Shown here piece after piece: positions 12,956 through 26,300 of a stretch of DNA of 64,000 nt. Source of the DNA: Atopsyche davidsoni (Eukaryota > Arthropoda > Insecta > Trichoptera > Hydrobiosidae); the NCBI GenBank assembly GCA_022113835.1, contig JAILWY010000001.1, positions 9,300,001 through 9,364,000 of the forward strand, given 5' to 3'. How positions within the stretch are numbered: position 1 is the first letter of the stretch; the number at the start of each line of letters is the position of its first letter. The notes under the pieces are model-generated. The model was given only the letters and a program-made list of their open reading frames with translations, made no database searches and was not told the origin of the DNA. The translations under genes and the position numbers were made by a program.

Positions 12956-15900
12956 AAATTATATTTATATATATACTCTGATACATGTAGGTATAGTGAA
13001 ACATTCAATGTTTATTTTCAATAGTGGTAATCCAACGATATGTTTTTATATTTCACAAACATCGTATTTGACCTAGAATGCATAGCAATACTTGTATTAT
13101 TGATTGTCTCATGACCGATTTTCACAGATGACTGTTCACATAGTGTCATTCGACTACGATTTGCAGTGGCGTGCACTTAATCATAAAAAAATCCCACATG
13201 CTTTCTTTGAGTTATTGATTATAAAACAAGTACTTAATATGCGATTAGCTTTTTCACATCAAGCCTTTTTATGGTCATCGAGTAGAAGCATATTGTTTTA
13301 AGTTGTTTTTTTGACTGATGACTTCGCATATAAGTTAGATTGATGTTTGAAGGATTTTACGACCGCCGAGAGTTTAGGCTATTTCTATGAGTGTTTTATT
13401 TTTATTATACAGCGCTTTTTATATTATGTCTCAAAGCAGACAATAATTTGACGACGTACATTTCGCTTTGAGTGCAGAATTTTGTTTGTCCTTCGTTGTA
13501 TTTTTATTAAGATTCGTATACGGGTTTATTGGTACCAATTTTTGTACCTGGAAAAAATGTAAATAGAAATAATAAAAAACGACTGCGCTTAAAAAAAGTA
13601 AACTACAAATTTGTAATATTTGATGGCCAAATAGTTAAATTTATTTTAATATCCGACTTGTTACCGTTTAATGCAATCGGTATTTTGCATTAGTAAAGAA
13701 CTGCAATAAAATAACGATTTGTTCAGTGTGGAACTGGTACGTCATTGTAAATAATTTACTGAACTTTGTAGGAACAGAACCGTTTAGGAAGTTGGTTTAT
13801 AAATTGCCCTATTGCATGTTAAATTCCTTTAGCTTGCTAATCACAAAATTGCATTTTTAAATATAACTTATTCGGTTACCAGGCAACCCCCGTTTAACGG
13901 AAATTTCCAGGCTACGACAAAAAAGGTATCAAATTTATAAAATTGGGTTCTTTAAAATAATTTAAAATATGAAAAAAAAAAACCGTAAAATATGACAAAG
14001 TGATAAATACAGGACACTGTTATTTACAGATATATTTTAATATACCCTGTTGTTTGTGCCTTAAATATAAGCATATGGAAAGTAACCCCGCCCATACTAC
14101 TCTCTATCACTCTTAATCTCTACTTTTTCTGTTATTTTTTGTATAATTCTTATCAGATTGGTCATATTTATCTACTACGATGTCTTCTATTATTATTATT
14201 TAATAAATCATTAAACATTCAAAATATAAACCGTTTGTCGGTCATACTTTACTACTGGTGGTATATAAGCCAAGTACCCATAAACGTATAAATCAACTAT
14301 GTATAATGATTAACATATTCTGAATATGTTTTTGTAAAGTTGAATAAGTTTACATTTTATTTGATGTTTTCCATTAAAATATTAAATATCATATTTTAAA
14401 AAAAACTTATGTTTTTGGACATTTTCATGTTTCACATAAAATCCAAAAAAATATATTTACCAGTTAACATCAAAAGATTTTGATAAATACGGTATTCTGA
14501 AATTCAAAACATAAACGATTTTTTATACACTAACAAGAAATACACAATGATAAATGATAACATTTATTATGTTTAAAAAAATGTCAACACTTCAAAGGTT
14601 TGAAAGATAAAAAATAAACGATTTTTAAAAATATTTTTTCATTATTAATACAATAAAAAAAATTCTACTAGTCTTTTTTGGGTTATTTTTTGAAGTAACC
14701 GAGTTTGCTTCGTGTCATATGAAAAATATGCTTGAATAAGAAAATGTTACATCTAACTTATAAAAACCATTAATTTTCTTAAAAGCATGTTCACTTTTAT
14801 TAGGCTTTGTTACGATATTTTTTGACACTGATTGTATCAAAAGGCAACCTTCTCATCGCCAACCACAAAGTAAAATATAAGTTATATTTATTGGATGTTG
14901 TGTAAATACAGGTAGAAAAAAATACATATATGTATATTAAAATATAGTGAAAGAATTGCTACTTTATTTTATTTGCATTCCTGGATTCTAATCACGTTAT
15001 AAAATGGAATAATTTTTTATCTCTAAACAAATCATATTTATTTTGTATAAAAAAATATTTAATGTTGAAGTTACAAAAATAATTCATAAATCAAGTCAAT
15101 ACTTTAAAAAATATATTATGTATAGCGGGTGTGTGAGCTTTTTTATCGATTTTACATTAGGTGTTGAGAAAAATATTTCTGAAGACATAAATATTTTGGT
15201 AATAAAAATACAAATTGATTTAAGTTTTTGACTAAGAAATGACTGAAATAGATCAAAATATGCATCAGGTGTTATAAATTAAGCTAAATAATTAGCCTGC
15301 AAGATTTAGCGCTTTGCTCGTTTTTAAGTTTAACAGAGGCTTTTTCTATGACGTTGGTGTTCGTTTCAGCTGAGATGTTTTGCATGTGCGTTGGCAAGGG
15401 TAGGGAGTACTACCATGTCGTGAGGCCTCGTGGGAGATGGTGGATCGATTGCCTTCAGTATGAAAATCATGATACCCGATATTCGAAATGAAATATGATA
15501 AGGGAAATAATTTCATAACTAACTCTTTACGTAGTTGATGTAATATACATTATAACTGATAATGCTCTGACAGTAATGTAAAGTGTAAATAAAACATCGC
15601 AAATATTTTATCACAAGTAAGTAAATTTATAAAAATTGTTTAATGTTGGAGATCTGTCAACCTATTATTATATTTATAAAATATAACAAAAAACTCAATT
15701 TGGTTACAAACTTAATCTTACTGCTTTAAAAACTTATTTATGCATTAAAATAAAGAAAAAACGTTTTTCAATATTTTAGTTTTAGGTACCTACGTTAATT
15801 TTTTTTCTTAGTATATAAAACTTCGTCATGCATGATGTAGAGTTACTGTTCGTGTTTTAACTGAGAACGAATGGTAATATTACAATATTTATGTTTACCT

Positions 15901-17239
15901 AAAAGTACATTAACACATTAAATTAAAAATGTACATTAATAAATAAATTTCAAAAATAATGGCTTTAAAGTTTTTATCGATATTTTTCAATTAGTTTTAA
16001 AAATATGTATGGTCGGTATTGCATGCATGTAATATTAAAATTAAATTATACAATTAAAATTGTTGCATGTTGTCTGTTAACAACATAATAGCTTACTTGT
16101 TGACATGTTTTTGTCATTTGTTGATGGTTTTTTTCTCTATCTATATAACTTTATACTCGAATGAGGATAATGTATAAAATAATATAATTAAAAAAAAAAC
16201 ATTTAAATTAGCAGATGAAAACGAGGTTGTAAAAATGTTATACTTTTATTCATTGTGGATTGAATTATTTACCAATCACCGGATTGGATCGGCACAGCTC
16301 AATCCATCATGGTCGGTTTGATTTACTTTGATAGATTGGGTTGCCAAAAAATATCCATAATTGTCCCTATTTGCATTTTTCATTCAGAACATCATTACTC
16401 CGGTATAGAAAACGGCTGTTGGTGTGCAGAATGGACAGTTTTTTTAATTAATTTTAGATTCACAATGACAGCTGGAACATAAATCAAGAAATGGCAGGAG
16501 TCTCTAGTCACGTTTGGGAATTGTGTTATTTAAAAAACTACCCTGACAGGTTGCGAAGTCAATTACTCAACTTCCTAGTTTGATTAGATTTTAACCAATA
16601 CCTTTCAATCTAATTTCTTTAAAAATATACGTGTATATTCAAGGTGTACGATTTAATGGGTATTTGAAAATATGGTTGCATAATAAATGACTTTCCCAAT
16701 AATGTGATTAGTTTTATACCCGCCCGTTGTTAATTGTTCGCATTTAACACTTAATAATTTGTTGGCATTGTGTTTTTAGTTTAAATAACGAAATTGATTT
16801 TTTTTAAATATACTTAATATGCAATATTTTATAAAAATTATATTGATCTTTTCAGCTCCTAAATATTTAAAATATCACAAATTGGTTAATAAATAGTTTA
16901 TATTTTTTCAATGAATAATTCACGACTGTTTGTTTCATTTAATTTCAATTTTTTTAGTCTAAAAAGTGTTTTAAAAATGATCTTCAAGGATTATTAACAT
17001 GGTAATAATATTTTTTTAATATATCACACTCATCCAGTTTTAAAATTAAATAAGTTGTTTAAAGCATATATTGCTTGAAAATATATATATATCTTGTATT
17101 CTAATGTTTTTAGGGATTTTTATGCATATATTTAAAAAAAAAAATTACAGTAATTTCATACAATCGTTGAATGTATACCATAAGTCTAGTATGCACTGAA
17201 AAATACTGTTATTTTCTAGATATTTTATTTTTGACGTAC

Positions 17240-17320
17240 CACAGTAGAAGCAGAATCCACTGGCGTGCGTGGCGGGCGCGCGGGGGGCGGCTCATGTCCG
17301 CGGCCGCGCGCCTCTGGGGC
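17240..17320 (-). CDS. First coding exon with start codon and signal peptide core
   Basis: An 81-bp GC-rich exon in AT-rich surroundings. On the minus strand it is bounded by a good acceptor (gttttcttccag, ending at 17321) and a good donor (G/gtacgt, from 17239). The ATG is at 17295-17293, giving 25 bases of 5' UTR in the exon. The 18 complete codons read MSRPPRARHARQWILLLL and end in phase 2 (TG). Joining to the exon at 77-1 creates TGG and continues the hydrophobic core, so phase and biology agree. The acceptor implies at least one more upstream 5' UTR exon to the right. The other open frame through this exon (APEARGRGHEPPP...) gives no sensible product. The family is unknown. Regulation was not seen directly, but GC-rich islands at 6.5-9.1 kb and 30-42 kb are candidate promoters. 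Confidence 0.62.
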
Positions 17321-20300
17321 CTGGAAGAAAACACCACAAATATCACTGAAAAGCCATAAATTTAAATAAAATGTTGCTTCAGGAAAAAAATCCTCATAAC
17401 TTTATCATTCCTGAAACTATTTTCCATAGTCATTATAATGTGAATCGTTTACAATGCATTGATAAATATTTCCCAACGACTCTCTCTACGAGTATATTTT
17501 TTAAATAAATAATCATTTCTAAAATTTTATTATTCAACACTAGCATAGTAGATGTGTAAAAAAAAAATTTTTATATATATATATTTGTTTACGTAATTTT
17601 ATGTCAAATATGTTATAAAATATATAAATTACATTTATATACAAGTAAAGTAAAAAAAAAAACTTTTTCTCGTTACGAGCAAAAGCAAATGAAACTAATT
17701 AAAATATACTTAACATCTATCTCAAACTGAAAAAAACATTTAACCCTCTATTTAAACAAGTTTCAAATGTAAATTAAACTATGCTGTGCCAACCGATCAA
17801 TATGTTCGCTAAAATTATATCATTCATAATTAGTTTATTTTCTGAAAAAAGTAATTTTAATTTAAAGGGTGACTAAAGTTCAGGTAACAATTTTCTCAAA
17901 ATAATATATACTTCACAATTATGTTAGTTAAACCGTAAAACTCCCCATAACACTTGAGTAAACTATGGTAGCCTGGGTGATTTGTACTATTAACTGTAAG
18001 GGTTTTTTTTAAATCGCATGCAAATCGTCCATTTACCTTTATGGGGATACCTGTATTAAACGAATCATCTTATTTTTCCATTCCTTTACTACGTGATTGC
18101 CATAGTAATATTCATCGTTGTATTTTTGGTAGTTGAAACTACGAAAAACTTTTCGTTGTTATAATATCCTTTGTTTATTTGTTATATTCAAGCTGCCTAA
18201 CGGATTTCTGGTAACTAACTTTTTATAAATAATGTAATGATTTCATTAGAAATTATATTAAAAATGTATATTTTGACCGTGTTTTGGTACTTTCAAAAAA
18301 GTTACAGTAAAGTGAAGCACCTGTGCTACTTAAAATCGATAGCTTGTGGTGATAAATAAAATTGCTTTACCGTCTGATTTTAATACAGATTTATGGGGAT
18401 GATTCATAAAAGCTAGATACACAATCAAAATAAAAGCAAAACTATAAATACTCGGGTCTTCGAGTGTTATTGCGCTAAAAAAAATATTCTAAAATTTACT
18501 TAATTCTTGAAGATGGCCCCAGTGCTGAAACCGTAGCTGAAGCGTACTGTTCGTGACCAATAACAGAGCATTTATAAAACCAACGGGCCCTAAACTTGTG
18601 AATTTATTTTGAAAAAATTGTCAATTTATTGCTTAATTATTGCGTAAGAGTCTAGAGATATTTTTAAAAATCAATACTTTCAGGTGACACTGGTACAAGG
18701 CGAACTGACACAGCAGAATATAGCAATATGAATATAAACCAAGAGTTTTTTCATTACTGCGCGCTTAAAAAGTCTAAACAGAATATTATAACAAAGTAAA
18801 ATGTAGGGTTAAGTAAAAATGAAACATCGTTTCGAATGTCAATGAGCAATACAAGATACAACGTTTGCCTTTAACACCGGACACCTGTGAAATTCGTTGT
18901 ATTTCCCGCAAAAACTTTCAGTGTGGGGTGGTTAATATTACGAAATGAACCATAAAAATTAATTGAATATATTTTTAATGTGTGATTTTTTGTTTAAATT
19001 AAAATTCAAGTGCTTATATCATTTTTATTGACAAGTGAGTTGTGTTCTACACTATCAAAAACGCTTCAATATTGATTATTTGAATGGTTTGTTATTTATT
19101 AAATTTAATACATTATTTACTGGCACACAAACAAATTTTGGCCCGAATGATTTTGCATAAAACTGTACATAATCAGGGAGCCTTTAAAGTTTGACAATTT
19201 CTCAGTACGAAATAATGCTTTTGACAGGTGAAAATCGATTCAACCTTTACAAACACCGTACCTACTGTTAATAGTAACATTCAGGTTACAGAATGCCTAC
19301 CAAGGGATGCCTGTTAATTTTAAAGGAATTAAAACAAATCAACACTGTTCACACTGTTCAAACCATAATCACCATATTAACAATTTTGTAAGGCCATTAT
19401 GACTCCGGGCTTTCTTTCTCACGTCAATTTTATAAACTGGAGGCATTTCAAGTGTATTAACCTCTTTATTGATAAAGGGTTGAGAGCCATAAGCGGGATA
19501 TAAAAGTATGAACAAGCTATTTGAATGGAACTTTAAGAATTCTCGTCTATATTCAGGTAATTATGTCTTCAAAATTTGTTATGAAGTTCCATTTCGATTG
19601 TTTTACCCATTAATTGCTATTAAATTTACAAAAACACCCGAATCAAATCTAATTTCATGTATTCAAATTCTTTCTAAGTGTATAAATAGTTAAAAGCATG
19701 TTGAGTACCATAATAAATACCAATGCTTCTTTAAAATAGTTATCGTTGTTCTTGTTTGGTGACCTAACTAATAATTTATTCAACAGAGATGTGTCAAAAC
19801 AAGAATTTATTGCTGCATGAAAATCACACCACTCACGTCAAATATAAGGCGGTTGAAATATTATTGTAGCATTATGTACGAATCAGTTTTCAAATTGTAG
19901 AACTTAAATTGACTATCGATCCGAAGATACTGAAGGGAACAGTGCCTGCTGAAATTTGGTCTATCAGTGTATAGAAATTAGTTTTCAAAGTAAATGAATC
20001 ACGCCATATCATCGTGTATTTCAATATTTTCGGTTATATTCAACATAGATCTATTCACCCTTTGCCTGCGTTTATTTTCGTCTTGTTTATTCACACAACA
20101 GTAGGTCGATATCATGTTAAAAAAATCCATCAAATGCCATAGAGTAAAAATGCAATTTGAATTTTAACCAAACATTTTTGTAGTGAGCTCAAAAGAATAT
20201 TATCTATTTACATAACAAACCCAAGTCAAGTTTACTCCGCATTGCAGTACAGCTTCTTACCAACAAATTAGTTCAGGATCAAAATTTTATGGAACAATAA

Positions 20301-23300
20301 GTATTTTATTTATAAAAAAGGTGATGGGAACACTCTATAATAAAAGTTTGATGAGATTTTTTTGTATATAGAAGGGTAAAAACAGATGAGGTGACAAATC
20401 TGATAAAATAACTATTATTGCTTTAAGCCGCTTGCCTACTCTGCCCTCGTTTAAAATATGTCAGCCTGGACATCTTCTACAATAAATTTGAAGTCAAAAT
20501 AATAAAAACTAAATAAACCTTGAATTCAAAATAATACAATAAATCTATAAAAGATGGTGGGTAAAGATGTCAGACCGATAGACCAGGAGTGGACCCACCT
20601 TGTTTCGGACCTCTCCTGGGACGAGAATCTCAAAGAGACCTGCCAAATTTATTATAGCTCTAAAATGGATCTTTCAAAATCAAATCTGAGAAGTATGAAG
20701 CACTTACAATGTATGTGAAATATTTTGCTATTGTCACAAAAAATGATTCATTGATACCTTTGAAGGATGAAGCAAAACTCTTCGATTTACAAAAAAATAT
20801 TTATTGTAACAATAAGCTACTGTGAGAAATTAATTCTTTATTTTCAGAATAAAAATAACTCTTGTGATTAAATAAAACCTAGCTGTATAATATATTAATA
20901 TTGTAGCTTTAAATAAAGTATTATTTGAAGGTTTTGATTGTGAAAAATCAAACTGACAGTTTAAATATTTATTTTTTGTAGAGTAAAGCATAACGCTGGT
21001 TTACTGTATATTAAATGTTAATACATACGAACTCAGCTAAACAAATAAAAAATAATGAAAAATTACATACATAAATCGTTCAATGTGACATAGTATCGTG
21101 GTTTATCACTGGCGAGCCCCAGCGCATATTAATAGCCTTAAAAAAACATATACATCATAATACCACAAACAGTTCAAAGTCACACAAAAATACCGGAAGT
21201 TAAACAAGTCAGTAATAAGTAGCCGTAGAAAACTTCAAACACTGAACTCAAGCACGTTAACAATATTTTCTTGAAACCCTTCGGAATACAGCCTTACAGC
21301 ATTTTATACGATATTTTGGGTAGCAATCATATGTTGGGCTTATTGGTATGTATTATTCAAATTGGTAATTAAGACCTCTTAGATTATAAGCTTTTTTTTA
21401 TTTAAAGCAATAAGCGTTAATTACACTTTTAACAAGCGAGGACTCTGACGGGTATTTTTTTACATACGAAGTACTTTAAGAGTTGCAATGAATACAACCA
21501 AAATAAAGCGTATATTTAAGTTATACTAATAGTTTTGTTTCATACAAAAATGTTTTATTTTCTCTCAAATATTAAAAAAACTTATAGAAGCCATTAAAAA
21601 TGATAAGCCATTTTCTAAATTTAGAAGAACAGAATAATAATAAAAAAAAAAAAAAACATTTTAAACTGAGAAGATTTTGGTGATTTACAGGCTCCACATT
21701 TTTCATTAAAATCTTAGCCAGTAAAATTTTATTATAAGAAAAGTGTGATCATGTTACCAATTAAAAACGGTGAACATCAAATAATAAATTAAATTAATTT
21801 GAAAGACTGCATGGCTGTATAATAGATGTACCCTTACACAGCCTTTACACGATAGAGCCTTGACCGAGAAATTATTGAAGGTAACTTTAAGTTTCCCTAA
21901 CTAATTAGTATGTAGCTTTTTGATGGAGAAACTTTCAACGAAAGCTCACGGAATGCCTAAATTATGAATTACACCAATTAACTCGAAAAATATTTCGATG
22001 TTATTTTATAAAATATTTCTCGTGCAAAAACAAAATGTCCCGAGTCATAAAATCTTATAATTTGTACTCTCCAGTATCGAGATTGAGAAATCACAAGGGA
22101 AATACATAGTTTTTTTTAGAAAACAACCTTTTCACTACAATTTTTTTTTTCAATTATAGATTTGTAATAATAGATAATCTTTTAGACATACTAATATTGA
22201 TACTTATATTTCACGAAAGTCTCCTAAGTTAGATTTTTTTGTATTTTATATATATGTTTGTAATAAAACAAGGTTTAAAAAAGAAAGATGTAATTTAACA
22301 TGCATTATATAACAATCCAAACATAAATGCAATAAGCACATTAATGTTTGTAAACTTACCTCAATGTTTAGAATAAAATAAAGTGACTTGATTTCATATC
22401 TAGATAAATGATACTGCTTACAATTCAGTTTAGTGTCTTGTTTAATATTCTTGTCTGATATCTAGAATACAGTCAGCACTGTAGAGCAGTGAGGGAACCA
22501 CCGAGGCACTGAAAAAAATTATCGATCTCCCCACCAGCGGCTGATTTATTCACAGTGAGTGCTGAAACTGCTAAGGGAATAATTTATTCAATGACTAAAT
22601 ACTGAATCGAATAACCAAGTAAGACTAAGAGCCATATAAGTCCTGATAAGGAGACGCTTCAATAAAATCTTTTGATATGTATATTTTAATAAAGCATGTT
22701 GTCGAATAAAATTACACGTAAATATATTTTGCTGGAACGAAACACAACAAAATATAATTTTCCTTGATAATGTTTTAGAAATTATTTTACAATGAGTTAA
22801 TTTATATAAATATAAAAAAACGCCAAATGTACAGATACATTGAGTTATGAGATTTTACTTAATGGTATCAAGTTTATTTTATTAAAAATATATTAATGGA
22901 TAGGTTGTTACAAGTAAATAAAACGAAATAAAACTGCATATGAAATATGGTATGGACTTAGTGGTTAAGCATGTGCATAAATGTAGATAATTGATATGAC
23001 ATTTTTAAAAGAGAGTACCGAAAGTATTTCCTGAAAATTTGACAAATGGAATAAAAAATTCGTGAAACGTTTACAATATATGATTTTACGCAAATGTGTA
23101 CATCTATGTTGTATAATTTTTAAACTCAATTTTTTAACACGACCTTACATGATCAATTTCTGATCAAAGTATAAACAGATATATATTAAAAAGAGAATTT
23201 GGAAGCTGTATTGGGTATTCGCTAGTTTCGAGCAATATTTTAAAATATAGACAAGACATTATGCGATTTTTTTTAAATTAACTTTAAAAAAAAACATCCA

Positions 23301-26300
23301 CGGAAAAATAATACTATACATACAAAAAATACAAGTTACTCAGTGTCTGTAATATCACTGAACTTATTTGGAATGAGCTACAAAAAAAGGATTACTTTAT
23401 GGTTGGTATACTACTTTATCATAACTTTATATTGTTGAGATATTAATCTATACAAAGAGGCTCTATTTCATTTTATTCTAGCATAAACTCTTTTTATATT
23501 ATTACTTGAATCATTTCATACAAACACTGCAAAAAATTCATTTGAATATAACCACGGAGACGTTATTCGCCAACACACAAGTTTATAAAATCATTACTTT
23601 GGTGTATTGTTTAATGAGAAAGCTTGGCTTAGTCGGAGCTTTATACCGCTGTATGAATATTAAAAATCAACCCTGTCTGCTTAAAGTCTGACAATTTAGT
23701 CATAATTCATCACGCAATGATCTCATTGCGACATTTTGCTTATCGCGTGTGAAACCTTTAGAAAATAAAACATGCTGGATTGAACGAGTGACGGTGGGGT
23801 GCATAAACTGTCCTGAGAACTGTAAAATACTGAAAACAACGCAATAATATCCCTAATCGGAATGGTTTTTTTCAACTAAGAAAATATACGAGCTTTTCAA
23901 CACATGAAAAATATTGATTTAAAATTATTTATTTATTTAATAATCGATAATCTAAAAAAATGAGCACATGTACCTTAGATTAAAAACTATATTCAATTAC
24001 GAAAGTAATAAAATAAAAAAACCTGAATACTTTATCCAATGTAATTACATTTTAATAAATACTTCTAACCCAACATTAAATCTAATATGATTAATTTTTA
24101 ATAATAAGGCTATTTGCTTGTAAATTCTTAAATAACCTGAATAAAAGATCCGTAAAGGTGCAAAAAAAGCTCTAAAAATAAGCTTACTCTTATTGTCATA
24201 TCAATATTACAATTTTCCCGCCGCTATCTTATAGTATGATAAGATTATTCAAATTATATTTATATCCCACTTGCGTCCCTTGGATTTAATAATTTTTATA
24301 TATAAAGAGCTAAATTAATGTCAAGACAAAGTCTTTACTTCGTAATATGTATGTTACCTGAGTTTTGCATTTCGTTTATATAATGTAGTCGGACGGAGAC
24401 TTCGCAGAGCAAAAGCGCTCATCGCATTTCCGTTTCATGAGCTTCTAACCGTTTTGGCTAATCACGTTTGCTATCTCGACATAAGACAAATGTCGCGATG
24501 ACATCTCACAAATGTGTTGCTATAATGTAACTTTCAAAGTTATCTATTCTTCACAGAGCAGTCTTGAAAATTTAGTTTCGCGGAAATCATACATCACATT
24601 TATATTTACTTGTTTTATTGTTATATAAATTTACAATACTCTTAAAAGAAGTCCTAAATAGGACGTATTTTAAAACAATACACATTTATTGCTATGTTAA
24701 TATTAATAAAATTACTTTTGTTTTCTATATTAAGCAAGTCTCCTGTGGTTACATAACTTTATTAGGCGTTGATAAAAAAGAAGTTGGGCTTACTCGTTAT
24801 TTACAAAAAAAAGATGACGTAAAAAATTGCACCTTGGACTAGTATCACCGCTTGTATAATTTCATTGTGCTTTATTTATCAATATTTTTATAATAATAGC
24901 TTGTTTTCAGGAATCATCGGTTCACTTTTTTTTTTTTTTTCATAATCTACCATCGTCGATTAGAAATAAATAGTCAAAGCTATAAATTGTTCCGCCAACA
25001 AAAGTGAAATGGTCTGATTCCGTGTGTAATATAAATTGATATTGAATTATTTCTGAGTAAATTGAGCTTGATGACACTGACCTTACATTAACTGAAGTTA
25101 AATTATATGGTCATGTCTCGAAAACACCGGTAATTAAATACCAACAGCCTCATACATTTAAAGATAAATGCAGTGCAAAAAGCTGTATCAATATAACATG
25201 CTTTGTTTGCATTTAAAGGTTGGTATTTATACAAAACTGCATGCAGTTTATTTGATGTAAATTATACAAATAACTTTTGGAAGCTTATTAGTTTATTCAC
25301 ATATATTCAAACATTTTTTAATGTTTTATTGTCTCATATAAAACAAACACATGATCAATCGAAAATACTTATTTTAAGTTTTGTATTAAAATAGAGGTTT
25401 TAATATTTTTTAGAATTCTTTTCATCCGGTGCTTATTTAATTTAATTCAAAGTAAAAAAATATTCGATGTGTTTTTTAAATTATAAACATGAAATATTAA
25501 GATAACGGTCTCGGGTTCATCGTCCTCTCTTATTTTTTTATCACTGAACGATTTTTTCCCTTGAATTTGTATGTTAGTGTCAGCATGTGATTTACGTCGG
25601 TTATTTGGCAGTAGCTTAAGTGATTTTAAACATTTTAGAAGGGATGATTAGACAAGTCATTCCATCCAGAAAAGGTATCTTAAATACCTGATTTATACCC
25701 ATATCTTACAAGCTTAAAGTCTCCTCGTTACTGAGACAGTTTCATGGCAATAGTACATATAGTGTAAAATGAACGAATAAGCTGCAATAATACTATAGTA
25801 TCAAACATTAATTAAAATATATAACTGAATTTATGTTTATATTTCAAATATCATTTGATACGTTTTAAATTTGAATGTATCTTAATAACCAAAAGAAAAG
25901 GGGAATAAAATTAAAATGATGAAAAATAATTAAATCTAGGTCTGAAAACTGCTGAATTTCTACAAAAAAAATTCCATAACTTCTGAAAGAATATTGCTGA
26001 AAATGGCGGTAAAATATTTTTATTTGTTTCTATTTTAGTTGAAAAATGTAGAATATGATAAAATTATAATAATTAACCTTCGTATTTTTTGATCCACGAG
26101 CTGAAATCGAAACAATATAATTTAAATTATCTAACGAGATTAGTTTCATTGGAATACAATAGAAATGTCAAAAGTACTTGCCTGTTATAAAGCGACTATT
26201 TACATGCTAATTACTCTACAGAATGTGCTAAAATGCTACCGCCGGCGTTCACGTGAAAATATACATTCTACGACAAAATAATTCATGCGAAAATAATATC

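Noticed and set aside
13163..13180. CAGTGGCGTG transposon-end-like motif
   Set aside because: No inverted partner end found within a reasonable distance.
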